NCBI GenBank assembly: GCA_963965975.1
Contig: OZ014419.1
Location: 6,962,150 to 7,026,149 of the forward strand
DNA length: 64,000 bases
DNA from: Xestospongia bergquistia
Lineage: Eukaryota; Porifera; Demospongiae; Haplosclerida; Petrosiidae
Direction: 5' to 3'
Part shown: one piece after another, positions 49,501-63,000 of the stretch
Numbering within the stretch: position 1 is the stretch's first letter
How the letters are laid out: the number at the start of each line of letters is the position of its first letter
Notes under the pieces: model-generated
Told to the model about the DNA's origin: nothing
Seen by the model: only the letters and a program-made list of their open reading frames with translations
The model's database searches: none
Translations under genes and position numbers: made by a program

Positions 49501-50126
49501 TAGGATTTGGTGACATGTCACGTGAAAATGATAGCTGTGTCAAGAATGGACCCTTTAGTTTTGATCAGTTTAGTGTTCCACATGGTGGATGTGTTCAAAG
49601 ACTCTACCTCGACAGGGTATATCCAAGTAGAGACATGATTGAACGAGATCTATTGCCCTTACCTGCAGAAAATTTTGACAGCTTTCATCGTAAACTTCAG
49701 TTGTTTATTGGGACAAATGTACTCTGTTTTGTAGGAGGCAACCTCTGCGGTAGTAGTTCAGCATATGATCCTCTCTTTCCCTTGTATCTTTCATATATTG
49801 ACAATATCTTCAATCGTTGGCAAAGTTTTAAGGAAGGCAGAGATACAGTACGTTACGCTAATGACATATCACCTCTGTTTTCTGCTGGGAGACTAAGTGT
49901 AGCTGATTTCAGTGACAATTCCAATTTACCAAGGGGAGTAGCAATTTGTTATGGTCCTCCTCAGTTTCATAAACGTCATCCTCCTCCTCCAGTATCACCT
50001 ATGACATCATCAGCAGTAGAGTTACCTCAAGTCATTACAACAATGGATTGTATTGATGGAAATGAATTAAACTTTATGACATTGACAGAGGAAGACAAAA
50101 CATTCATGAAAAAAATTTGTCAATGA
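46566..50126 (+). pseudogene. 5'-truncated sushi-tyrosinase gene, copy 2
   Basis: Exons 5-16 of the gene at 40060 are present at plus 5367 (46566-46745 through 49105-50126), all open with intact splice sites. Signal peptide, start codon, promoter and the first four sushi exons are missing. The sequence to its left is the purine-rich end of the previous unit, with no TATA box. It could be silent, or expressed from a cryptic start without secretion. Confidence 0.78.
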
Positions 50127-50265
50127 GAGAGAGAAGACTCGTGACATACATTAACTTTTGAGTTCATAAATAATTTCTTATTTTCAAATTTAAATTAATA
50201 AAGAGGCCAAATTATTATGATTATATATTTATTTATTATAAATAACAAAATATTCAGATAAAGAA

Positions 50266-51417
50266 TCAATTTTTCTTCATAAATTTTTGTTTTGGAATAA
50301 TCAAATGAAACACCAAATGATACACTTTCCCAACAGTAAGTAGACAAAAAGCTTGATGAAAAGTAGCTGCTAAACGATAGTATGGTCCATTAAAAGGATC
50401 TTTAGTAGCAGGACAAAGTAAGAAGTTTAAATTGACATGAGTTGCCTGTAAGGAGAGAGAAAATGAGAGAGGAATGGCTCAATTAAACAATAAATTCACT
50501 TACTAAAGCTATTGGCTGCATCAAATAAAAATGATGTATACACATTACAGTTCCTGTGAAGCAAGGCCATGCATAATCTGATAAAGGTTCCAGCGACTTA
50601 ATACCCCATTGATAAACAATGTAAGGAGGAACAACAAAAAATATCATAATATGTTGAATCCAATAAAGGATAATTTCTCCATGAAACTGAAAGGATGAAC
50701 ATCACAGAAGGTCATTTCAAACAACATTGATTAAGTTAAAATATTTAATTACTAGCTAGACGGGTTGGGTCTGATTTACCAGACTAGTTTTGATAGAGTA
50801 AGATGCTTACCATTCTGGCAATTGTGTCTGGTAATAACAGAGCTATCAATCCACCATATAAATAATGAATTAGTATTCTAAAATAAAAGCTAATATAGTG
50901 AGTTAATAAAATTATTAAAAATACCTTAAAACACTTATAGAAAGATGTGATGGTTTCACAGCTAAGAGATAAATCTATCATGGACAGTAACATAAAAGAT
51001 GGTAATTTTTAACCCATTTACCTCAACAACCGTGTTAATGTGACAAGGACTCAAAAGGTAGAGGACTTGTTTTGAGGCAAGTTTATATCCAACCTCAATA
51101 CCAAATATGAGGGTTACAAATATTAACATAAACGGTTTACTCTTTGATTCAGTAGTGTTGATCTCATTCATATGCGGTAGAGTGTACGTTTTAAATGCAA
51201 AGTAGCACATTACAATCATCAAAAAGGTCCCTACAGAATATAATCTACGTGTTCAATAGTATAACACAATATTACCAATTCCAGTATCTAGAAACATGAG
51301 CTTTCTGTCTAAGAAATCAGCGCATTCTTGTCCACCATGACCAGGGACATCATTTCGTATTCCACCATAAAGAACATCCTTTAAGTTGTAAAGAATCTCA
51401 CTACTATTCAAAGCCAT
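50266..51417 (-). CDS. TMEM164: TMEM164 family protein, copy A2
   Basis: All six exons of copy A1 are present at plus 5367 with the same splice sites. The parts I translated are unchanged from copy A1, including SPCHI. It is an apparently intact second gene. Confidence 0.85.
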
Positions 51418-51616
51418 CTTAAGGAAAAGGTGTGGCTAGCGCAAACTAATAATCGTATATACCTATATATAAAATTATTAATACAGTACTCAACATAGAC
51501 AAAATTAATGTTAAACATTTCGTATTTCGTGCAAAACAATGTTCATTATAATTAGTTTAATTTAAAATTTTAAGAGCTTGTAATTGGACCACCAACTAGG
51601 CAGTTACAGAGGTTAT

Positions 51617-51787
51617 TTAGGCAACCTTTCTTTTGGGTATCAGTGCCTTTAAAATCACTGTGTATAGTTTGCCGAGGGTAAGCACGCATATTGTTTGATG
51701 AAATACAGCTGCTAGACGATAGTAAGGTCCATTGAATGGATCTTTAGTAGCAGGACAGATTATGTAGTTAATATTAACATATGTTAA
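51617..51787 (-). pseudogene. Orphan last exon of second TMEM164 (copy 2)
   Basis: Copy of 46250-46420 at plus 5367; again no other exons of that gene lie next to it. Confidence 0.85.
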
Positions 51788-51932
51788 CTAGGGAGGGCCA
51801 GGAAAGAGGAAAGAGAGAGAAGAAAGGAAGGGAGAGAGAAGGTGAGTTATAGATTCTTTTATTTATTTCTTTTTGCAGAGGTGAGTAAAAATAAAGAAAT
51901 ACTTATTATAATAATATGTACCAATATCATAG

Positions 51933-54900
51933 GGGTTATCATTGATTGTGGAACACTGACTAATCCTCAATATGGGATAGTAACATTGACAGGAACATCA
52001 CCAGGGTCAATTGCAACTTACCATTGCAACAATGGGTTTGTTCTTAATGGTGATCAGGAGCGGCAATGTTCAGAGACTGGTGTTTGGTCTGGAGATGAAC
52101 CATTATGCGAAGGTAAGACTACACACATCTATTAGCTAAAATATATTCTTCACTCATGCAGAAATAATTTGTGAGAAACTGAACAATCCTGACAATGGTG
52201 TAGTTGAGTTCACCAGTACAATATTTGGTTCAATAGCTACATATACTTGCAATGAAGGGTTTGTACTAAATGGAAATAAAATGAGAGAATGTACTTTTAC
52301 TGGAAAATGGTCTGGAATTGAACCAAGTTGCTATCGTAAGACACAAAATGAATTAAAATTATGTGATCTCCTTTATTACAGCAATTGATTGTGGAGGATT
52401 AGAGGCTCCAGTTAATGGCTTTGTTAAAATATCAGGAACAATATTTGGATCGTATGCAAACTACAGCTGTTTCCATGGTTATGAATTGTTTGGAATAAGG
52501 ACTCGATATTGCAAAGAGAGTGGAGAATGGTCTGATATGACTCCAACTTGCAAAGGTAAGGATAATTAATGTAACATCTTGTAGTTAATTTATTTGTTTA
52601 GCTATTGACTGTGGCAATCTTGAGCCTCCATTGAATGGCAAAATAGATTTGTCAGGTACTACATTTGAGTCAATTGCCATATACTCATGTAATAATGGAT
52701 TTTATCTGGATGGTGGTGACCAAACAAGGGTGTGTCAAATCTCTGGTGAATGGAGTGGAGAGCCGTCTACATGTAGAGGTAAATATTTGTCTAGCTGGTG
52801 TAATTAATTCAGACACTACATTTGCAGGAATTGAATGTGATATCTTGAAAAATCCTATTAATGGTCATGTGACTGTTGGGAAAAGAACTGTAGGGTCCAT
52901 AGCACAGTATTCTTGTAGAGTTGGGTTTGTTCTTCTTGATGGTGAGGATAGGAGAGTGTGTCTAAGTGATGGACAATGGTCAGGAAAGGAGCCTTTTTGT
53001 GATCCACTGGAGGGTTTGTTTTCAACATTACTTACATGACTCTGTCTACATTTTGACCATAGGTTTAGATTGCGGTATTCCTCCTGATCCAGATTTTGGT
53101 CATGAGACTGTGACAGGGACAAATGTTGGCTCACAAGCTAATTATGTATGTGATATTGGATATGAAATTACCAAGGGTGACAACCCACGGACTTGTCAAA
53201 GTGATTACACTTGGAGTGGAGTCCCTGCTGTCTGTGAACATAAGGGGCCATGATAAATCTTAGCTTACATGTACAATTGTTTTATTTATAGCTGTTTTCT
53301 GTGGTCCTTTAAATGATCTCAATAATGGTCAAGTAGTTTGGCAATCAGCATATTTTGGTGATGTTGCTACCTATAGTTGTTTCCCTGGATACAATCTAAG
53401 TGGACCAGCAGTGAGAACATGTCAAGCAAATGCTACTTGGTCTGAAAATGAACCAATATGTGCACGTAAGTGAATTTATTAGACATTTATTGTTTCATTT
53501 GTTGTCATTTGGCACAATGTGAAATATCAATGTCAAATCGCTGAATCACATTTATATGTATCTAATACAGCAATTGATTGTGGAGTTTTAATAAGTCCAG
53601 TCAATGGTATAGTTCAGTTCCAATCTACTGTATTATTTTCAATTGCTCGTTACACTTGTGACCATGGTTATGAGTTGAATGGTGAGAAGGAAAGACAGTG
53701 TATGGCTAATGGTCAATGGTCAGCAGAGAGCCCAACATGCAAATGTAAGTTAGTATATACACTACTAGATAGTGTACTACTCACTGCAGTAATAATAATA
53801 CATATTTTTTTAGCTCTAAGTAAATGTGTGCCTGGAAACCCACCAATTTGTAAAGGTATGTGTATCCACTACTAATGCATGACAACATTTTTTTGTATAG
53901 CTGTTATTACATGTAGTCAATTGACTGATCCTGAATTTGGTAGAGTGTTTCTAAGTAGTACTACTGTCAACTCAACAGCTACTTACCAATGTAATATAGG
54001 ATACAAGATACAAGGTGAAAGTAAAAGAGTGTGCCTTGACATTGGACAATGGAGTGGTACAGAACCAATTTGTGCACGTAAGTTGAGATATATTACTACC
54101 AGAACATTTGACAGTTATGACAGTTACATTATACCATTTTTTTATTTAATTAAACTTAATATTGATATAATCTTATATTCTTTCATCATATCAGCCAGTA
54201 GTACCATTGCAGTCTGTAGTGATCCAGGGGAACCAAACAACGGCAAACGGATTGGCGATGATTTCTCTGTCAATGCTAGAGTCTTTTACCAATGCAATGA
54301 TGGCTTTATTCTTGTAGGATCTAATGTTAGAGAGTGCCTTTCTAGTGGGAAATTTAGTGGAACAGAACCAATATGTCGTCCCATACAAGGTCATTAGCTG
54401 TTGATACTACATGCTACCAGCACAGAGAACTAATTGTGATAACGTTATATTTATTGTTATTTATTTTGCAGATACTTGTGCTAGTAACACTTTTGTTTTT
54501 GATCAATGTGGACGACGCTGTGATTGTGTGGGTGGTGAACTTGTAAACTGTTGCCGAATCAGACATGACTGGGCCTCAATAAACTCAGAGGAAAAACTTC
54601 GATATCTCAATGCTGTCAAAACAATAGCTTCAGATCCAGTCTATCGATTTCGATACGAGTCTTTAATACTGCAGCATGAGACTTCTTTTGATACTAATGC
54701 TCAAAGTACAGATCCATTTCTTAGTCAATATTTACCATATTCACGATACTTTCTACTTGAGTATGAAAACCTTATTCGAGAGATTGATTGTCGCATTACC
54801 ATTCCCTATTGGGACTGGAGTGCTTTTCCTTTTTCACCATATGATAATCCAGTTTGGGATAATGATTTAGGATTTGGTGACATGTCACGTGAAAATGATA

Positions 54901-55493
54901 GCTGTGTCAAGAATGGACCCTTTAGTTTTGATCAGTTTAGTGTTCCACATGGTGGATGTGTTCAAAGACTCTACCTCGACAGGGTATATCCAAGTAGAGA
55001 CATGATTGAACGAGATCTATTGCCCTTACCTGCAGAAAATTTTGACAGCTTTCATCGTAAGCTTCAGTTGTTTATTGGGACAAATGTACTCTGTTTTGTA
55101 GGAGGCAACCTCTGTGGTAGTAGTTCAGCATATGATCCTCTCTTTCCCTTGTATCTTTCATATATTGACAATATCTTCAATCGTTGGCAAAGTTTTAAGG
55201 AAGGCAGAGATACAGTACGTTACGCTAATGACATATCACCTCTGTTTTCTGCTGGGAGACTAAGTGTAGCTGATTTCAGTGACAATTCCAATTTACCAAG
55301 GGGAGTAGCAATTTGTTATGGTCCTCCTCAGTTTCATAAACGTCATCCTCCTCCTCAAGTATCACTGACGACATCATCAGCAGTAGAGTTACCTCAAGTC
55401 ATTACAACAATGGATTGTATTGATGGAAATGAATTAAACTTTATGACATTGACAGAGGAAGACAAAGCATTCATGAAAAAAATTTGTCAATGA
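51933..55493 (+). pseudogene. 5'-truncated sushi-tyrosinase gene, copy 3, with broken splice donor
   Basis: Exons 5-16 are present at plus 10734 relative to the complete gene. In addition to lacking a 5' end, the donor of old exon 10 is changed from C|GTAAGG to C|ATAAGG at 53240, and a Val in that exon has become Glu (CATGTGACTG to CATGAGACTG). The tyrosinase-like exon (54472-55493) is open and differs by several residues near its end. Decay has started. Confidence 0.8.
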
Positions 55494-55632
55494 GAGAGAG
55501 AAGACTCGTGACATACATTAACTTTTGAGTTCATAAATAATTTCTTATTTTCAAATTTAAATTAATAAAGAGGCCAAATTATTATGATTATATATTTATT
55601 TATTATAAATAACAAAATATTCAGATAAAGCA

Positions 55633-56783
55633 TCAATTTTTCTTCATAAATTTTTGTTTTGGAATAATCAAATGAAATACCAAATGATACACTTTCCCAA
55701 GAGTAAGTAGACAAAAGGCTTGATGAAAAGTAGCTGCTAAACGATAGTATGGTCCATTAAAAGGATCTTTAGTAGCAGGACAAAGTAAAAAGTTTAAATT
55801 GACATGAGTTGCCTGTAAGGAGAGAGAAAATGAGAGAGGAATGGCTCAATTAAACAATAAATTCACTTACTAAAGCTATTGGCTGCATCAAATAAAAATG
55901 ATGTATACACATTACAGTTCCTGTGAAGCAAGGCCATGCATAATCTGATAAAGGTTCCAGCGACTTAATACCCCATTGATAAACAATGTAAGGAGGAACA
56001 ACAAAAACTATCATAATATGTTGAATCCAATAAAGGAAAATTTCTCCATGAAACTGAAAGGATGAACATCACAGAAGGTCATTTCAAACAACATTGATTA
56101 AGTTAAAATATTTAATTACTAGCTAGACGGGTTGGGTCTGATTTTCCAGACTAGTTTTGATAGAGTAAGATGCTTACCATTCTGGCATTTGTGTCTGGTA
56201 ATAACAGAGCTATGAATGCACCATATAAATAATGAATTAGTATTCTAAAATAAAAGCTATATAGTGAGTGAATTAAATTATTAAAAATACCTTAAAACAC
56301 TTATAGAAAGATGTGATGGTTTCACAGCTAAGAGATAAATCTATCATGGACAGTAACATAAAAGATGGTAATTTTTAACCCATTTACCTCAACAACTGTG
56401 TAAATGTGACAAGGATTGAAAAGGTAGAGGACTTGTTTTGAGGCAAGTTTATATCCAACCTCAATACCAAATATGAGGGTTACAAATATTAACATAAACG
56501 GTTTACTCTTTGATTCAGTAGTGTTGATCTCATTTATTTGCGGTAGAGTGTACGTTTTAAATGCAAAGTAGCATGTTACAATCATCAAAAAGGTCCCTAC
56601 AGAATATAATCCACGTGTTCAATAGTATAACACAATATTACCAATTCCAGTATCTAGAAACATGAGCTTTCTGTCTAAGAAATCAGCGCATTCTTGTCCA
56701 CCATGACCAGGGACATCATTTCGTATTCCACCATAAAGAACATCCTTTAAGTTGTAAAGAATCTCACTACTATTCAAAGCCAT
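55633..56783 (-). CDS. TMEM164: TMEM164 family protein, copy A3 (diverged)
   Basis: Same six-exon layout as copies A1 and A2, one base shorter overall. Differences include NPCHIY for SPCHIN, TLPQIN for TLPHMN and GAFIALLLPDTNARM for GGLIALLLPDTIARM. NPCH is the form in the human protein, so copy A3 may keep the older state. The reading frame appears intact. Confidence 0.85.
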
Positions 56784-56977
56784 CTTAAGGAAAAGGTGTG
56801 GCTAGCGCAAACTAATAATCGTATATACCTATATATAAAATTATTAATACAGTACTCAACATAGACAAATGTTAAACATTTCGTATTTCGTGCAAAACAA
56901 TGTTCATTATAATTAGTTTAATTTAAAATTTTAAGAGCTTGTAATTGGACCACCAACTAGGCAGTTACAGAGGTTAT

Positions 56978-58157
56978 TTAGGCAACCTTTCTTTTGGGTA
57001 TCAATGCCTTTAAAATCACTGTGTATAGTTTGCCGAGGGTAAGCACGCATATTGTTTGATGAAATACAGCTGCTAGACGATAGTAAGGTCCATTGAATGG
57101 ATCTTTAGTAGCAGGACAGATTATGTAGTTAATATTAACATACGTTAACTAGGGAGGGCCAGGAAAGAGGAAAGAGAGAGAAGAAAGGAAGGGAGAGAGA
57201 AGGTGAGTTATAGATTCTTTTATTTATTTCTTACTAAAGCTAATGGTTGCAATACGTAGAAATGGTAAACTTGAAATAATGCAAGAGAAAAAAATGTCCA
57301 CGAAAACTCATAAAGTGATTCCAAAGATTTAATACCTGACAAGAAACAACAAAGTATATGTACATGTGGACTAGTCATACCCCACTGATAGACAAGATAG
57401 GGTGGTACCACAAAATACACTAAACCATGTTCAATCCAATATATTAACAGTTCACCAGGAAGCTATAATAAAATGAAATCAAGGGTTATGATAAAGAACA
57501 TCTAATAGCTTCTACTTTTCTAGCAGCTGTTTCTGGTAATACCATGGCAATAAGAGCACAAAATAGTTCATGAATCAGTAATCTTAAAAATAAAGAAGCT
57601 ATATATAACCATATCTAGTGTTACCTTACCTCAAAACAACAGTGGAAGTACGAGACTGCTTTACTGATAAGAGATAGACCTAATAATTATAACAATGACA
57701 TCATAATTAATGTAAGATGTTTTTTAATAAATCAACGAAAGACTTTTACCTCAATTAAGGTAAGTATGTGACAAGGATTGAGGAGATACAATGCTTTTTT
57801 AGCTGCACATTTGTATCCCACTTCTGCACCAAGCACAACACATAAAATTACTAGTAGAGTTTTTTTTGTAGTTGGTTCTGTGCTAGTACTTTGGGTAATG
57901 TTAGGAAGAGAATAAGATTTATAAGCAAAAATGCATGCAATGATTGCTATAAGGGCAGCTAGAAGGGAGGGGAAAATATGAAATTTTGCACATGTATAAA
58001 TTTATCTATTTCTACCAAAGCTAGTGTCCAGGTACATTATTTTCTTATTCAGATAGCTGGCACAATCCACACCACCATGGCCAGGGACATCTTTAAGAAG
58101 TCCACCATAAAGAATCTCTTCAAAATGGGAGAGATAAAGGTCAGTCTCATTAGCCAT
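56978..58157 (-). CDS. TMEM164: TMEM164 family protein, paralogue B
   Basis: Seven exons (58016-58157, 57750-57958, 57630-57679, 57516-57582, 57381-57462, 57235-57335, 56978-57148) join to 273 residues. Exon lengths 142, 209, 50, 67 and 183 (82+101) match paralogue A exactly; B has one extra intron of 45 nt at 57336-57380 that splits the 183-nt exon after QWG. Hallmarks are LYGGLLKDVPGHGGVDCASYL, GAEVGYKCAAK, NPCHI and CPATKDPFNGPYYRL. It is a predicted multi-pass membrane protein with the conserved Cys of NPCH. It is divergent from AMMECR1, with about 226 bp between start codons. Confidence 0.88.
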
Positions 58158-58383
58158 TATCGTAAGCCAGGGCTGCACATCAAGGGCTTCAACTCATTAT
58201 GATCGAGGAAGAGAGCATTCATAGATATTATAGATACGTAAGGTTACGTAAGTCTATAATAGCTATGATATAATTGATATTGCGCATGTTATACTAGCCC
58301 CACCCACTTCTCCACCTATCTAAAATGCTGAAGCAGACGTTGTGTTTTGGTAGAAAGTAAGTCGTCTTGTCTGAGAGTCCTTC
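58158..58383. promoter_or_regulatory. Bidirectional promoter region between TMEM164-B and AMMECR1
   Basis: Only 226 bp separate the two start codons. The segment has no TATAAAAG box, unlike the secreted genes, which fits housekeeping-type promoters. No specific site can be named. Confidence 0.45.
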
Positions 58384-59415
<1,032 letters not shown>

Positions 59416-60014
59416 TTAATAGGTGTGGTCAAAAGATTACACCTACTTTTCTAAACCTAATATATTTTATCCAGTGCTCCTTTAAACACTGCTCTTAGTT
59501 ATAGTTACAATTATTTATGGCGGGTGTGGCCTATATTTATATTATATCTATATATATTATATGCTCTCCACACTCAGTAAATACATAATTAGAATGATGT
59601 AAGTGGTTATTGCATCTGTAAGACGCACCCACTTTAATTATAGTGACCCTGCCAGGGTTGTGGGGTATTACCCACGTCTGTACACAGGACCATTATTATA
59701 TTTTACTATTTATTTATCATAGATTATTATTATGTAATCATTTACTAATCATGTATGATTTAAAAACATTATAAAAACATTTCTCGAATATCACACACAT
59801 AAAATAAATGTAAATTTAATGTATATCTCTGAGTGGAGAGGTTTAATGAGTGGGTGTGGTTTGAGAGTGGAGAAAACTAAATTGATCATCTGATAACATA
59901 AGCTTCACTCGAATCACAATAAAAAGGAAAATCTCTAAAATGGATGAAGTAACAATACGTAATAAAATATAGTTGATACAGTTCATTAACACTACATTGT
60001 GATGTTATTAATGC
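59416..60014. other. Convergent intergenic region AMMECR1-RasGAP
   Basis: AT-rich spacer between the two 3' ends. Several AATAAA-like motifs occur on both strands. I see nothing else. Confidence 0.45.
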
Positions 60015-63000
60015 TTACTTGCTACCAAGATTTTGTGGACGTTTCAAAAGTAACGATTTACTGGAGAGTTCCAAATTTTTAATAAATACAATAAGTTCAC
60101 ACATAGTTCTTAGCCGGGGAGGTAGACCAGTGACTTCTGGATTGTCAGTACTTGACCGTGTACTTTTACTAGCTTCCTCTAATAAAAACATATAAATCAA
60201 TTAAAGTGTTTATTAGAGGAACATACCTTTTAGTGCAAGAAGGCGGTCTTGTGATTCTAAGATAAGACGATATATTTTGTTTAATTCTCTTTCTAAATCA
60301 GTATGTTCTTTTCCACTCAATAACTTGACAGCTCTAGAATAGGAAATACCATATAAAATATATCTAATATTCACTATCACATTAAACAAAATAACAGCTA
60401 TGGGAAGTAATGTATTATTCACTTACAGGCTGACAGGTTTACAACCAGGACTGTCTACTGTTTGCGATCCACAGCTAAAGATACAAGTTAACTTAAAATA
60501 ATAGATATGCCTTCTCTTACCAAGACCAGTTGTTAGATAAGTAAGCTCCACTGTGGATTAGTGAGGATGATTCAACTGCACTTGGACGATTGTAGCATGC
60601 CTTTGCTAATGCAGATAACCTAGTCAATAATTAGGAGGTGTGGTTATGGGTGAATCCCATGCAATATACCATTCTAATTGATCAACACTGTTTTTGGTTT
60701 GAAGATATAGGACTCTCTCCGGCTGAATTACTTGTAACATCTTTGGGAAGGGAACAACATTATGTGTGTCACATGACCTGTCACATGACTTACAAATTTC
60801 ATGTTAAATGCTGTTTCTTCAACTCTTTCAACAGCTTGCATATCCTCTAATGGTATAGTATGAATAATAGCATCCCCTCTATATTTACTATAGGAAAGAC
60901 CAGTGTCAGAAAGAACAAAATATCTGGAAACAAAGAATTCAATCTTTTGTAAGAAACAATTATTCTATACCTCTTCTTAAAATTTTTCACAGAAATCTTT
61001 TTTCTTGCTAGAGATCTCTTCACTAAATATCTATATAGATATAATATACTTATATGATATCATTATAATAGTTACCCTTCTCTGTATGGACCATATTGAC
61101 TGTGTTGACCATCATCACTATCTTCAGTTGCGACAGCATCCAAATACTAAATAATTATTATTATAACGTGTTCTATTTATAGTACAATAATATACAATGT
61201 ACTATAAATAGAACAGTGCACTATAAACAGCACGAATAGTACTATCAAGTAAAATCATGTACTACATTATATTTTACATTTTTAACTGCTTTTATATGTT
61301 GTGGATCCATTAATTCAGCTAAAACTGGTACCATGTAGTCCTCCTTATGAAGAGATGATTTTCTCTCCTATAATTATAGTGGGTGTGGTTGATAGATAGT
61401 TGCCATGGAGTTATCAATGACTGACCCTAGCTCCAATATTGCCCAAATTTTGAATAGTTTTTGATATTAACAAAAGAGAACGAGACACAGTTGCATTCTA
61501 TAAATATAAAATTTAATATGAACATATCCATTTTATGAATGAAAACATTACTGGATTTTCTGGACGAAGACTGAAAAGTTTAGGATTTAAAATGGCTGGT
61601 GCAAAGAATCTCAGAAAAATAAACCCACTTATGGCAGTATATCCAACTTCTTCTTTCTGAGCTAAATAAGAATAAAATGAATAATTAAAACCGTTAAAAC
61701 TCACCAGGAAATTTCTTAATAGCTACCTCACGAAGAAGAGAGAAAACTTTCTTCATTTGCTGAGGACATGATCGAGCTGATGAAGTTATAGCACTCATGA
61801 TCTTCTCAACAAAGAAAAAGAGATTTGTCTAAAAAACAGACAAATTACCGACATTAGGTAATATTAATGTAAATACCATATTAAGTTCAAGGTTTTCTCC
61901 ATCTGATAGTTTAGCCTCATCAATTTCACATGATCTTTTCACTTCAAATATCTAATAAAGAGAACTGTCTCACACACACACATGTAAATGCAAGCAGGTA
62001 CACACCTCATCTACACAGGGCTGCAGAGTGCGGTGAAGATATGATTGACCTACCACTTTCATAAACTCATCAATAACTTTACTAGCTACAGAATTGCCTC
62101 GAAATAAAGTGTTAGGATCACTAGAAATATAATATTATATATTAACTGAATATCATTACAGTATTACCTTGTTGAATTAACTTCTACTGTAACCAGCTTA
62201 TGAGCTAACTCTTCAAACTAGAAAACAAATACTGTTTATACATTCATCCTATTCCCCTTCATAGATTTGTTATGATAATAATGTTAACATAAACTGTTCA
62301 AGACATAATTACAGTAAATATACATTTGAAATAAATTATCTTTTAAATAATATAATAAAGTAATATTTATATTGTGTTAGTTGAATTTACATTAAGTCAA
62401 AACAAACAAACTATTAATATACGGAAAGTGACTTTACTAATAAACTAACAGTATGTAATGTTATAAACTATCCCTCATAGAGATTAACAGGAGATTAGGT
62501 ATAGAAAACAACTTACTTTATTCATTTTTAAGAACAATTTTACAATACATCTTCCCATGGCAGCTCTGTCCTTACAAATTTCATGTAATATACTTAAAGC
62601 TCCTTCCCCAAAATCCTATAAGGAAATGTTTGGTACAGTATGTGACCATCTGTTGACAATATGATATCTAGTAAAGTCAACATGTTATCTGTGTATCTAT
62701 AATAGTGATATGATGCTTTGTTTGGTGTCGAGTAACTTACTAATGGTAGATATCCTAGGTCACTGTGGTAAGTACTGATGTTCACTAGTCTAGAGCTTAC
62801 TAATGGTAGCTATCCTAGGTCACTGTGGTAAGTACTGATGTTCACTAGTCTAAAGTTTACTAATGGTAGCTATCCTAGGTCACTGTGGTAAGTACTGATA
62901 TTCTACATGATACTAATAGTAGTTATTCTAGGTTACTGTGGTAAGTGTGCAGAACATACTGGTTCAGTCAAACTATTTGTAAGAAGAGATAACAATGGCT

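Larger units (their letters stand above)
41135..57232 (+). repeat. Tandem triplication of a 5367-bp unit
   Basis: Units start near 41135, 46502 and 51869 with matching features 5367 bp apart. Each holds sushi exons 5-15, the tyrosinase-like exon, a complete TMEM164 gene on the minus strand and the last exon of a second TMEM164. The left break is at the end of sushi exon 4 (CTTTTTGCAGAGGTGAG) and the right break is in the last intron of the second TMEM164. Units 1 and 2 are closest; unit 3 has several substitutions and small indels. Confidence 0.92.

Noticed and set aside
60638-60850. Plus-strand ORF over the RasGAP PH-domain exons
   Set aside because: It is antisense to conserved PH exons with good splice sites and has no recognisable domain.
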